Assembly (NCBI GenBank): GCA_016808115.1
Contig: JAEQBH010003962.1
Coordinates: 1 to 64,000, forward strand
Origin: Tetrastigma voinierianum
Taxonomy: Eukaryota; Streptophyta; Magnoliopsida; Vitales; Vitaceae
Reading direction: 5' to 3'
Length of the DNA stretch: 64,000 nucleotides
Positions 24,531 to 35,689 of this stretch are shown one piece after another (positions within the stretch are counted from its first letter, which is position 1; each line of letters begins with the position of its first letter). Under the pieces are notes generated by a model. It saw nothing but the letters and a program-made list of their open reading frames with translations. It did no database searches and was not told the DNA's origin. The translations under genes were made by a program, and so were the position numbers.

Positions 24531-24829
24531 AACTCCCAGAAAAAATTAACCCTAAAACCCTCAAAGGAAAGGATCAAACATTCCCAAAAGTAAAAGAAGA
24601 AAATAACAAAAAGAAAATCCAACTATATAAAATCAAAATTAAGTAAAAATAAAATAAATAAAAGCATAATATGAGCCCAAATTTGGGTCTACAATGGCCT
24701 CGATAACAACTTCTAATTACTTTCACATTTCACAAGGTTAATTTTAAAAATACTATATTAATATAATAACAATTAAAACAACGGGTTATAAATAAAAATT
24801 ATTTTTAAATCATATCTAAAATCTTTTTT

Positions 24830-25060
24830 TTTTTTTTTTTGAAGTTGTGGAATGTTTTAATTCATGTTTTTGAAAATGGTTCTTGAGAATAATTTTTGAA
24901 AATACAAATAACATAATGTTAATGTTCTTGTTATGTGAATTTAATATTTTCTATGTTTTTCACAATTAAAAAAGAATCACATGCTTCGTGTTTTACTTGT
25001 TATTTTTATTTTTAAAACAAAAAACAGTTTCAAAAAAATGTAACCAAACAAGCCCTCTAA
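24830..25060. repeat. AT-rich MITE-like repeat, copy 1
   Basis: Shares with 26830-27070 the ordered blocks TTCTTGAGAATRRTTTTTGAAAA, CAAATAA, TTTTCTATGTTTT and a tail like AAACAAAAAACAGTTT plus ACCAAACAAGCCC. Such GTTTGGTT-to-AACCAAAC ends are common for plant MITEs. Superfamily not determined; no target duplication seen. Confidence 0.4.
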
Positions 25061-26829
25061 TTCTGAAAACATGTTTTTATTCTATAAAATGTATTTTTAA
25101 AACTTGTTTTGGAGAATTTTTCTTAAACATAATCCAAGTGTTTGGGGATTGATGTAAAAGGTCGCTGACTAAGCAAATAATTATTACGAGATATTCAATT
25201 TGTTAGCATACGATGAACAAATTCATTGATTACCTGAATTTCACATAAAAGTAGTCTAGGAATTTGCAAATCATACATAGGAGATCAGAGAAGTAAACGT
25301 AAACTTAGCTTGGAATTTTTGGCCAAAAGGGCTTTCGATTGTGTAAATGAGATGAAATATTATCCAAAAACAGACAGACTGACAATAATTGGTGGCTAAA
25401 ATGTCAAACACGTTTACTCAAAAGGGATGTGAACATGTTAATTTCATCTCACAATTGTCTTTATGATGTTTTTTTTTAGAGAGCTTAGGTCCTGTTGATT
25501 CTAGATATTATTATTTCGGGAAAAAGCAATTCTACTACCATATTTAGTATTTACACTTTAATTTACTGGCAGTCGGCATTATCTCCAATAATAGAATAAA
25601 ATTTCTTCAAGGGGTGCTATTCAAAGTTCATACCAGATTAAAAGTTCAGCACTACAAGATGGCATGAGACATTTTCTCACAGCCCAGATCAAATCTCGTC
25701 GAATCTGACTCAGTGTAAAATTCACCAAAAATGAAGGAAAACATTGACGAATGGCTGGATGTTCTAGAAGGGTCTTATAAAAAGATCACGGCTTAAAAAC
25801 CCATGACTAAGTTCTTCTTTCTGCTTCTTTCAAACCCAGTTTTTCCATCAAAATAAACAGAGATTTAGAGTCTGTTTGATTATAGTTTTCAAAAACTTTT
25901 TTTTTTCCTAAGAAATAAGGAGCAGACAGAAAATGTTTTGTTTTCATTTTTATTCAAAATACGAAAAATACTTAAAATACTAAATCTCGTATAAATGTTA
26001 AAAAATCTAAAATAATGACCGATTGGGTAATAACACTAAACACTAAATGGTGTTTCCTACGCTTAAAAAATTATTTTCTGGAATAGTTTTAAAAATAGAA
26101 ACAAAAAAGGCATAACCAATCAATAACAAAGCATTAGGGAGAGTTCTGGTTAAAGACAGCCTGTAGATAATGATCCAATTCAATATGGTTTGCCGGAGTT
26201 ATGATTTAGTCCATGCAGGCCTTTGGGCATCGGGTAGATTACTATCATTATTTTATAGAGAAATGACTGCAATTGTCAATCGACGTTTCAACTACAAGAA
26301 TAAGTTAGAAACAACTGGACATTATATCCTTTAATATCTATTACAGCTTGATCGTCAAGACCTGGCTAAGCTGTAAATTTCGAACCAGGCAATGTTCAAC
26401 TTGATGGTTTTTTCTTTGCCCTTTTAAGTTTCCTTGTCAACTTCCTGGAATTTCCCTGTCATAAAACCTTTCAAGATATACATTAATTATGATATAATAG
26501 CATTTTTCAAGCGAGTTCTCGACAACATTGTCAAAGTGTACATATCCAAAGACTAAAATTTTAGCTCCATGTTAGTTTGGTTAAATTAATCGATCTGTAA
26601 TGATAAACAAGAATCTTGTGAGATCGATTGTTGCAAGAGCTGAACTAACAAAATAATATTAATTTTAAGTAACAAAGTTATTCTTAATTGAAACATTCAC
26701 AAGTAACAACAAAATATTTTTTATAAAAAATAAATTATGGATGTGAAGCTGTGGTTATAAAATATACTTTTATAACAAATGAGACCAAAAAGGCACCCGA
26801 AACTATGGATCTGCTGCTGTAAAAAAAAA

Positions 26830-27070
26830 ACTATGAATTTGTTTGGTTTTTATTTTTTAAAACTGTTCTTGAGAATGGTTTTTGAAAACACAAATAATAC
26901 TGTTTTTGTATTCTTTAAAAATTGTTTTTGTTTTTAAAATTTATTGTTTTCTATGTTTTCAAAAAGGAAAAAAAAATAGGAACCACACATGTTTTTTGTG
27001 TTTTTCCTTATTCTCCTTGTTTTTAAGAATAAAAAACAATTTTAAGAAACTATATACAAACCAGCCCAAA
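26830..27070. repeat. AT-rich MITE-like repeat, copy 2
   Basis: Second member of the pair described at 24830-25060, same orientation. It starts near TTTGTTTGGTTTTTATTTT and ends near CAAACCAGCCC. Its open frame (26882-27127) is low-complexity and not a gene. Confidence 0.4.
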
Positions 27071-27089
27071 CATTGTGTTGCATATAACA

Positions 27090-27335
27090 TAGTGATAAAT
27101 AAAAGCTTGGCTCTTTCCATTAATTAGAAACCTAACCAGCTAGGGGCTACTGAACTTGCTAAAAGGTCATGTTCAAACAGCTCGGGAAAAAAGAAAGCTT
27201 GTGCATGTGCTTCGATTATTTCTTCAGGTCTTTTGATTTAAACGGTTAATGAAAATCCAATTTTGAAAATTTAATTTTTCATCAATTTTTTGCTTCATTT
27301 TAATAAAATATTTTCATTGTTTTCTATTTAAAGGT
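27090..27335 (+). repeat. Direct duplicate, copy 2 (partner at 15965-16245)
   Basis: Matches copy 1 in the same orientation through TTAGAAACCTAACCAGCT, GTTCAAACAGCTCGGG, CATGTGCTTCGATTATTTCTTC, AACGGTTAATG and AATATTTTCATTGTTTTC. It lies about 1.4-1.6 kb before the peroxidase ATG, so it may be part of an ancestral promoter-flank duplication. Confidence 0.7.
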
Positions 27336-28637
27336 TTATTAAACAAATATTTCTTTGCTCTCAATCTGTTTGCCTTTTTAAAATAAGGATAGAGCAATTA
27401 TAAGTCCGGCTTCCTAAAAAGTCATTGATTTCCCCCTCAACATCATACTCCTTTTCTTGGCGGGATTCATGTTATTTGATTGAAATAGTCGTTGAGATTA
27501 GTTCAAATTAAGTCTGAAAGTAGAAACAGAATAATGAAGACAAAAAGAAAAAAGCTGTTGTAGGGTTGACAATTATGCTGAATATTTTAAGCAACTCGGA
27601 ATTGGTATAACTAGAAATGTAGGGCAATATTGTTGCAGTTGCATGCATGGTTGGCATTTTTTCATAAACACTGTGTTCATATCTATGACATGTATAATAT
27701 GCAATTGTAATCCACAATGGGCAGACCTGTCCTAAGACTATGATATATAATTTGCATACGTTATTGGTAAATCAATCTTCGTTGACCTCTGTCGATGGAT
27801 AAGGTACAATCAATACGGATAATACTGCTAATAAGGATGAAAATTTTTTGAATTAATGCAATTATATGTATTTCTAAATAATTTTCAATCTTGGAGCTAT
27901 TTTGTTCTTGGAATTAGGTAGGAGTGGTTGAAAGTTTGAAACCTAACCGGCTCTAGTCTACCTTCATGAAGATAAGAATTGTGCATGATTGTTGGCACAC
28001 ATGATTACTTATGTGGACTAGCAATAATTAAACTAAAAAGTGGAAGATAAAATAAAAAAAAATTACTTTGTAGCTGAGGTAATTCCATCCCGGTTACTAC
28101 ACTCTGCCCTCATTGAAATTTATAAAATTAAACCATTAATATTGAATCCTAGCATCGCGGATGACATCCTTCAATCAAAGTTGTTTGTACGTTTTGACAC
28201 GAAGGCGTCATGCATACTAGTCAAGAATCGAGACAGTAAATCGATTTGTTGCCTGATTAGCAAACTTACTAAATATAAGCTAAAAGACAAAGTATTTTAG
28301 GGAATGACTGAAGGTTGGTTATCGGCTTATAGATGGCGTAGTTCAATAGTCTTGGGTTACATTTAGAAGGCTAGCTTTTATGAAAAATTGGAAAATAAAT
28401 TAAATAATTATAAGATATTAATTAATGTAATGAAGGTGTGTTTGAGTTAGGCTTATGATGTAACACATGACCCATTCTAGCTGTCCAAAATGTAATCCCG
28501 TACGTTTCCTTGATTTCGTGGAGATTACCTTGACCTTTGGGGATCATAATTAAATTATTACAAAAGTCGTCTTGTTGGCTAAGTCCAAAGAGTAACACAC
28601 CCCCAGGCACCCAACAACTCTCTCAGGTTCTCAACAC

Positions 28638-28645
28638 TATAAATA
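28638..28645 (+). promoter_or_regulatory. TATA box of the peroxidase gene
   Basis: TATAAATA in CAACACTATAAATACGCC, 62 bp upstream of the ATG at 28700. Transcription would start near 28668-28675, giving a 5' leader of about 25-30 nt. The spacing and consensus are those of a strong plant RNA polymerase II promoter. Confidence 0.75.
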
Positions 28646-28699
28646 CGCCTTCTTGTGCTAAAAGCCCAAAACACCAAAGTCGATATTAATACATTAAAG

Positions 28700-30224
28700 A
28701 TGGCATCACGCAGCTTCTTCTGCCTCTATGCCCTTGTGCTGTTTTTTCTTGCCACCGCAGATTTCTCTGCAGCCTTGTCTCCTTATTACTACAACAAAGT
28801 GTGTCCAAAAGCTTTGCCAACCATCAAACGGGTGGTCGAGGCTGCAGTGGAGAAAGAGAAGCGCATGGGTGCTTCTTTGCTTCGGCTCCATTTCCATGAC
28901 TGTTTTGTTAATGTATGAACCATGCATAATTATATAGTATATATATATATATATATACACACTCTTTGTCCTTAAATTATTTTGCTGAAATTAATTAAAG
29001 TTGTTCATGCATGGCAGGGTTGTGATGCTTCAATTCTCCTAGACTCTACATCCACAATTGATAGTGAAAAAAATGCGCGCCCTAACGCTAATTCTGCAAG
29101 AGGATTCAATGTCATCGACAAAATCAAGTCCGAGGTTGACAAGGTCTGCCGTCGCCCCGTGGTGTCGTGCGCCGACATCTTGGCTGTTGCAGCTCGGGAC
29201 TCTGTGGTTGCCGTGAGTAGCTACTAGGATTGCTATTAATATAAATATCATCCACTTAACACTCCTTTCCATATATGCTGCCTCTACACAGATTTTTAAG
29301 GTTGATTTGATTAAAAGAACTTTGAAACTCAATATTGTAAATTTGACTCTTCATTCATTTTTGGTATGATTTTGATAAAATATTATTTTTCCTCTTTTAT
29401 AAAAATAAACTTTTTTTTTTGGCAGAGATAACATAAATATATGAAATGAAAAAAATGCATTTTTTGAAATAAATAGGTTTTTTCAAGGAAAACTTGAGAA
29501 CGTTAGAATCACAAATTTTGAATTTTTTAATGTCATTTAACTAAACATTTCCACTTTCAAATACACGAATAAATACTAAAATTACCACTCCTAGCACAAT
29601 ACTACCCATTTTTAACAAAATTAATTACCAAAAACTTTCCATCATGGGGGTAACTCATGTGGAATTTTCTGTATCGTGAAGCTTGGAGGACCATCATGGA
29701 CCGTACCACTGGGGAGGAGAGACTCAACAACAGCAAGCAGGACAGACGCCAACAACAACATCCCGACGCCGTTCATGGACTTACCGGCGCTGATCAACAG
29801 CTTCAGCAAACAAGGACTGGACACTAAAGACCTAGTCGCTCTCTCAGGTGGCCACGTCATCGGATTTGCCCAGTGTGCTTTCTTCAAGAACCGCATCTAC
29901 AACGAGTCCAACATCGATCCCGTCTTCGCTCGCGCCCGCCAGTCCACTTCCGTCTTCCAACGGCGGTATGACACTAACCTCGCCCGTTGACCCGACGGCG
30001 GCTCGATCTGACACCGCATACTTTACTAACTGGTGAAGAGGAGGGGACTGCTCCACTCCGATCAGGCACTCTTCAATGGCGGCTCGACCGATTCATTGGT
30101 GAAGACGTACAGTACGAATTTCGGAGCTTTTTCGCCGATTTCGCCAAGCTCTATGTGAAGATAGAATATAGCTACTGGACAGGAAAGAATGGCCAGACGT
30201 GTTAATTGCAGGAAGGTGAACTAA
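28700..30224 (+). pseudogene. Class III (secretory) peroxidase gene, three exons, last exon frameshifted
   Basis: Haem peroxidase (EC 1.11.1.7 family) that would use H2O2 to oxidise phenolics in the cell wall or vacuole. Exon 1 is 28700-28912: signal peptide (about 25 residues, hydrophobic LYALVLFFLATADF), mature start LSPYYYNKVCP, distal haem pocket ASLLRLHFHDCFVN. Intron 1 is 28913-29017 (GTATGA...GCAG, with a TA repeat). Exon 2 is 29018-29212: GCDASILLD, VSCADILAVAARDSV. Intron 2 is 29213-29681 (GTGAGT...GAAG). Exon 3 is 29682-30224: LGGPSWTVPLGRRDS, then DLVALSGGHVIGFAQC with the proximal haem His. After ARARQST the frame breaks, with a stop at 29988-29990. Later family segments (DPTAARSDTAYFTN, SDQALFNGGSTDSLVKT, RVNCRKVN-stop) survive in other frames. 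The intron usually placed in the SGGHTIG region is absent. Either a recent pseudogene or a real gene with consensus indel errors. Confidence 0.9.
28938..28957. repeat. (TA)n microsatellite in peroxidase intron 1
   Basis: A run of about ten TA units just inside the 5' part of intron 1, followed by CACAC. Likely length-polymorphic; no effect on splice sites is evident. Confidence 0.8.
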
Positions 30225-31199
30225 TGGATTGGAGTTTGATTTAATTGGGTTTGTTTGTTTGATTGATTGATTGTTAATACAAAAATGTAATTGAAATAGT
30301 TGACTGTGTAGGAATTTTTTGAAAACAAGAGACAGTTGTGTCTTTTGTTTATGTATTTGTTCTTATCTTTCGTTCATGAGATAAATTCTTCAAGTCAATG
30401 CAATCAATTTATGGAACTGTTCTGTACACTATATCATAAGTAATTCAATTTTCCTTTTTAACATATATTATTATTTGCCGCGTTGAAATGATCATCACGT
30501 GGAACTTCCTAGTTAATCCTCACCACATTTTCTGAAATGTTCTACCAAGATACACGTATAAAAACAAGTATTCAATCCATGAAATGTCTAAATAAAATAT
30601 AAAAGATCTTATTCATAAAATTAATCTTGACGACTCTCCGTTCAAAACATTATCATGTCTAAATGTGAAACGAACCTCCTTTCTTTTTGTGTCGTACAAC
30701 GGTACCAGGGTTGCTCTTGATCCACGACCATCCTTTACTTTCTTTTCTTTATGTGATTTGGCATTAACTATAAGATAAATCTTGATTTGACTCTTACCTT
30801 TTTTACCTGAGATAGTCGCAAATAAATAGGTGCATAAACATTGGTTTATCCATCCCTTCTAGTCTTTTGACTCTAGGGATTTTTTTTCTATCGTTTTTTG
30901 GGAGTTTTTTTTTAAATATCTTGAGGAGAGGCTAAACCCCCAACAAACATAACTTAAGAATTACATTTAACTTTTCTAGGCCAATACTGTTAAATGATCC
31001 TAAAGTGAAAACAACTGAAAAGATGATATTCTTTTTCATTTATTTACTCAATATTAAAGTGTACATATTATATACACTTATTATATTTCATTTTTTTTAA
31101 CAACTAAATACTTTAGTAATAATATAGTAAACTATCTCTATTGAAACTTGAGCTCGGACCCATCCCCTCTCTATGTCTTATATTTTTGAAACGTTAAAC
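30225..31199. other. Peroxidase 3' flank and AT-rich spacer
   Basis: T/G-rich 3' untranslated-like sequence follows the stop (30225-30420, with a GATTGATTGATTG run near 30263), then AT-rich DNA with no gene or recognisable element. It ends at the first base of the large element A. Confidence 0.5.
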
Positions 31200-33514
31200 T
31201 ATAAAACTCGGGAAAAATTCAATTTTTCTGAATAGGGGTAAAACGGTAAATTTCAATTGGAAACCAGAAATTTTCTAGATCTCGGATGACGAAATAGATT
31301 TCACCGTTGAATTCGTCTATCGATATATAATTACCCCATCGAATTTCGTCTGAAATTCCGAGATAGTTGGAATTTCACGTTTTTCGAAGCATCGTGTGTC
31401 GGGTGACACATGACATGATCATGTGGATACCACATGGTACCCTAGGGGAGTGACACATGGCATGAGCCATGTGGTGCACTTGTGTGAATGGCTCACATGG
31501 AGCCAAGTGTCAAGGGGAGGAAGTATGAGAAAGATAAATAAAGAAAAAGAAAGAAAATCAAGAAAAATGGAGAGAATGACAAGTGGCATGGGGAAAGTGG
31601 GGGGAAGTCTCCCCACTTTCGATCACACGGGATGAGAAAAGAGAAAAAGAGAAAATGAAGGAAAAGAAAAAAAAGAAAGAAAGAAGATCAAATAGAGAGG
31701 GAGTTTGGTGGATAAGAAAGAAAAAAAGAAAAGAAAGAGAAAGGGAAGAAGAAGGGGAAATGAACATGAGAGAGAGAGAGAGAAACAAAAAGGGGTTCCA
31801 CTTCTCTCTAAGATTTACAGAGATCGTAATCGTAGGTTTTCGTCTGAAAGGCAGAAGCCTGTCCACGCGATTGAGAGATACGCGTGGGTACTAAAATTGA
31901 GTTTCACAAATTCCAAGAGGTAGGAATTTTCCTAACTGGGGGGTTATTTTTAACCTAAAGGCTATTTAATGGCTTGGGATTTTCTTTAAGGTCGGGATGT
32001 CAGAAATTTCGCCTCCAAAATCTTGAGATCGTGTGTAGGAATTTTCTGATAAATCGACTAAATTTTAGACAATGACTAAATTTTCTCGATTGTTTTAATA
32101 ATCCGACTGAATTTTCGCGACTGCAATAGCTCGAATGAATTTTGGACCTGTTGACACTGGATTGAATTTTCGGGATTGTTTTCGGATAGTCAGAGCTGAA
32201 TTTTTGAGACTATTTTCAGACAGTTCGGATAGGATTTTTGGGATTGTTTTCGGGCAGTCCGGGACTGATTTTTGGACTGTGTGTGTGCTTTTTTATTTTA
32301 TTTTATGTGTTATTGCAAAAAAAAGAAAAAAAAAAGAATAACATGCTGGTTGTGTTAATATCATGTTGTTACGCTATGGACGTATTGACGGTAATTTGCG
32401 ATGGATGTAAATTATATGTAGAAAATATAATTATCCATGTGTCAATATGTTGCATGTAGTTCCTATTTGCATGTAACATGTTATACATGAATTGGCATAA
32501 TTGAATTTCATATGCACGGGGACATCGCGTCAAGTCGGGTGTGTGTGCATGGTATTGGTTATTCACCATTCTTTGTAAATGTGTAGTGACTCGGAAATGG
32601 GACGACATCCAAAATTGAGACTCACGGATGCATAAAAAAAAAATAATAAATTTCGTGTGTTTGGGTGAAGCAATATGGGGTAGATACCCCCCAGGGTGAA
32701 AGACCCAAATTTTATTCTTGGTTAAACATATATATCCAATGATGAAAGTGCGCGAAAGTGTCGGAAGGCGTGCAAAGCCTGTGGTGAGACCCCGGAAATT
32801 CGCGACCCAAATGAACACACGGTATTTGATAAATTAAAATGAATATTTGAGGGTTGTCCAGTGAGTTAAATCATTGGGTGAAACATCGATGACTGGTTTT
32901 CACACTTGGTGTTGCATGTGTGAGGGAGTCGGTCAGGACTTGGTTTATGGGCATGAGGAGTCTCATCTCATGCATGACATGAAATATTCCATGTAGGATT
33001 ACATTTTATGTATAAAATGTGGTATGATGTGTGTGTGACATCAGATGCGTATTTAAAAGCGTAAGAGCTCCCTGTACGTAGGGAGAATTTATCTAATCGG
33101 GCATTACTCACCTCGCCGTGTAACCCTTTCGTGCATGTGAGACGCGCCCGTCGAGGCGTGATTGCGAAGAAATACGACATGTGGCCTTGATTAACATTTT
33201 TGTAAAAGTGTTTTCAGAGTAAAAGGATTTTTATAAAATCTTTTCGACTATTGTATAAAATAGCCTGCATGTAATAATGGTAAGAGGGCCGTGATCGGAC
33301 CCCTACGGACTGTAATTATTCATTTTCTTTTCATATTTTAGATTTAAATATGAATTAATGGGTCCCGATGAAGAGACTTATGGAAGTGGTGCCAAGTAAC
33401 TTGATGTCCATGGGTAGTTGGTACTGGTCTGGTACCAAGACTTAGGTGCAAGATGACCTAAGACAAATTTCGAGGATCGACGGTCACCCGACCCCATAAA
33501 TTTGAGGCGCTATA
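31200..33514 (+). repeat. 5' LTR of element A
   Basis: It starts TATAAAACTCGGG (family start TGTAAAACCCGGG with G to A in the TG). It matches the 3' LTR block by block: CTAGATCTCGGATGACGAAA, a long GA-rich stretch (about 31505-31795, matching 58805-59080), GGGACATCGCGTCAAGTCGG (32518, matching 59820) and GCGACCCAAATGAACACAC. The right end is taken at GAGGCGCTATA, aligned to GGGCGTCATAACA of the 3' LTR; it is a few bases uncertain. Confidence 0.75.
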
Positions 33515-33555
33515 GCTCGCACGTAGCTTAGGTAAACGACTACCTAGGAGCCCGA

Positions 33556-33612
33556 GTGTGGGTATCTAGAGTATGGTCTCGATACTAGCTCATCTCGCCA
33601 GGTATCAGCCCA
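33556..33612 (+). promoter_or_regulatory. Candidate primer-binding site region of element A
   Basis: Two imperfect matches to the initiator-Met tRNA complement TGGTATCAGAGC lie just inside the 5' LTR: TGGGTATCTAGAGT near 33559 and AGGTATCAGCCC at 33600-33611. I cannot choose between them. The distance from the presumed LTR end (45-85 bp) is longer than usual, so either the LTR is longer than stated or the site has decayed. Confidence 0.25.
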
Positions 33613-33959
33613 GGTACACGAGTACCGAAATATGGGCATGGGTCTGTGATCATGCATTGTTGTGTACATGTATCAGGTTTAACATGCCGTGGTGGATATA
33701 GGTGGTGATTTGCGTGGAATAATATATTGTGATTGTATATGGAACACTAGGGTTAGAAAACATAACCTTAGGGGTTCGAAAAACAAAATGAACATGATAG
33801 TTCGGGAACTGATGGTATTAGTGTTTGGCATTATGCACCACTAAGGAAAAAGGGATGAACGGTGTAATTCATGATGTTAAAGTCTATTAGTGGTTAGCAT
33901 GTGCACTACTAGTTAGACTGAGATAGAAATTTGATAACTCTCTTGCTATCTGACACATG

Positions 33960-34660
33960 TAGACAGTTAGTAAAATAAGAGGACTCCGTGGTGGTGAAAG
34001 TTTTATAATAACCCACGACCACCGGCTTTAGACTAACATACCTTCATAGAGGCTGTTGTTGCTGCGACTGCTACCCTTATGTAGGCATTGCATAAGCTAG
34101 TGCAATTGGGAACCAAAGGGGGTCAAGTAACCTCTAGAGGCTTGAGGCACATCATCCTTCAACCCTCATAGGAGGGAGAGGGAGACCCGATGGTATGGTC
34201 ATCGTTTCGATTATCGGAAAGGATACTGGCTAGTGATAAGAGGAAGGAGAGTCAATCTTCTTCTAGTTTAGGAAGAAGCAGAAGACTTCTGCTTTGCACA
34301 GATTTTAGGGACAGGGCTGTGGCCATCAGGGTTAAGGCAAAGGTTAATCATTCAAGGGTGGGAGACACTTCAAGGCTCCTAGCTAGTCAGGGTAGAGAGT
34401 GTGTTTCCATTGTCACCAGCCTGGACATGTGAGACGAGATTACCCCTAGAGCGTGGATCCTGCGGAATGGGACACCTCGGGCCCCAATCATCAATGGGAC
34501 AGCGTGAACACGCTTATCTCTTCTCACCTCAAGGTGGGCCAGGACCGGGGCATCAGCCTCGTGGTGCCGCACAGCGCCTTTCTGCTACATAAATAGCCAT
34601 GTGAGGTCGTATGAGCCAAAGGTCGAGACAGAGTCACGGCCGAGACTCCCTCCCAAGGAC
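33960..34660 (+). pseudogene. Gag remnant of element A with degenerate zinc knuckle
   Basis: Gag forms the virus-like particle and binds element RNA. Only the C-terminal part is readable. A CCHC zinc knuckle lies at 34402-34446 in the pattern C-x2-C-x4-H, but the last Cys position is Tyr (a single G-to-A change would explain it). Downstream are Gln/Gly/Pro-rich segments (34480-34600), as usual after the knuckle in plant chromoviruses. The surrounding frames are broken. The sequence is cut by the Harbinger insertion near 34671. Confidence 0.6.
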
Positions 34661-35689
34661 CTAAGAGCATCTCTTAGCTAGCTAGCCAAAAAAAGCATCT
34701 TAAAGCTATTTTGGCTCAAAACGCTTACTTTTTGAGATTCGCTAAAGTTTCGCTAAACCATCTCCAGCAGCATTCAAAGCTCCATCTATCCTAAATCTAT
34801 TCCACTTTACCCTTCTTCCTTAATAATTACATCATGTACCCTTCATTCATTTATATCACTCCATACACTATAAAATTGATTTAAAAAGATAAATAAATAT
34901 TAATTAAAATTTAAAATAACATAAAAGATTCAATTAAAATAAAAATGCATTATAAATATTTAATTAATTCAATAAAAATAAATATAAATATTTTGAATTA
35001 ATAATTTCAATAGTTGAACTTTTTTTGGGTTACAAATATTAATTAATTTAAAAAATTTTTGTACTTCTTATAAAAAATAATGAAAAATAATTTTGCTGAT
35101 TTCTCAAATCATACTGGGGTTATAAAAAGCTGATAAATCTTCAGTGATTTAACATGTCACTGATTGACTTCTCACATCACATTGGGGTTATAAAAAGTTC
35201 CATCGGGTTTTGGATTATTTGACATGTCACTGGCTGATTTGTCAAATCACATTGGCCTTCCAAAAAGCTACATCGGGTTATGGATGATTTGACAGGTCAT
35301 TGGCTGATTTGTCACATCACATCGGGTTTTAAAAAAGTTTCGATGAAGTCAGTCTTATAGATAATACTCAGAGCTGATTCTGTCAAATCACGAAACACGG
35401 CTTTAATGCATTTCGGTAAACGATAAAGACTAAAAACATCTATAAATTGAGGAGGATGTCTCAGAATTTTACACATATCAAAGGTTTTTCAATTACCTCG
35501 TACTAAAAGAATGAGTAACTTTTTGCTCGCTCTTTGAATGATTCATCTTCTTCGCATCGAAGAAGAAAGAACACGTGGGTTCGCCAAGTAGCCTATCGAG
35601 TTTGAAAGACAAAACCACACAAGGTACGGCTCGAGATAGAATCGTGAGGGCAACACCGATATCGTGATCGAAAGAAGGCCATATCGAGT

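Larger units (their letters stand above)
17720..24693 (+). mobile_element. Solo LTR, family D, with two nested transposons
   Basis: It starts TGTGGACACCGCATTTTTGC and ends GGGTCTACA. Flanks are ATGGG (17715-17719) and ATGGC (24694-24698), a 4-of-5 match to a 5-bp target duplication. Early blocks (GGTTTGGAGTCGTCACTTA and GATCCGGGGGCCAGGTTACC) look like those of LTRs common in woody dicots. A TATA box lies near the right end (24523). Removing the hAT MITE, the Mutator-like element and their duplications leaves about 2.6 kb with no coding region, consistent with a solo LTR. Orientation is inferred from the TATA position. Confidence 0.55.
24694..28637. other. Intergenic DNA upstream of the peroxidase
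   Basis: AT-rich, with two MITE-like copies (24830-25060 and 26830-27070) and the partner of the 15965 duplicate (27090-27335). A plus frame of 86 codons at 28040-28300 has no motif and is probably chance. CTTATAAAAAGATC at about 25777 looks like a TATA box, but I see no exon downstream. No host gene is supported here. Confidence 0.45.

Noticed and set aside
28040..28300. 86-codon frame upstream of the peroxidase
   Set aside because: No recognisable domain, AT-rich composition and no promoter context. A chance open frame is more likely.
28655..28699. Upstream in-frame GTG extension of the peroxidase
   Set aside because: It lies in the expected 5' leader just after the TATA box. The ATG at 28700 begins a proper signal peptide.
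28706..28960. Minus-strand frames overlapping peroxidase exons (also 29039-29332 and 29642-29896)
   Set aside because: They mirror the peroxidase coding strand and have no motifs of their own.
31505..31895. Several open frames of Lys/Glu/Arg (and minus-strand Ser/Phe/Leu) in the GA-rich stretch; same at 58800-59180
   Set aside because: Purine-rich LTR sequence keeps frames open on both strands. Both sites are the same part of the two LTRs of element A.
33556..33612. Possible tRNA gene because of tRNA-complementary words
   Set aside because: The words match a primer-binding site only. No cloverleaf or A/B boxes were seen.
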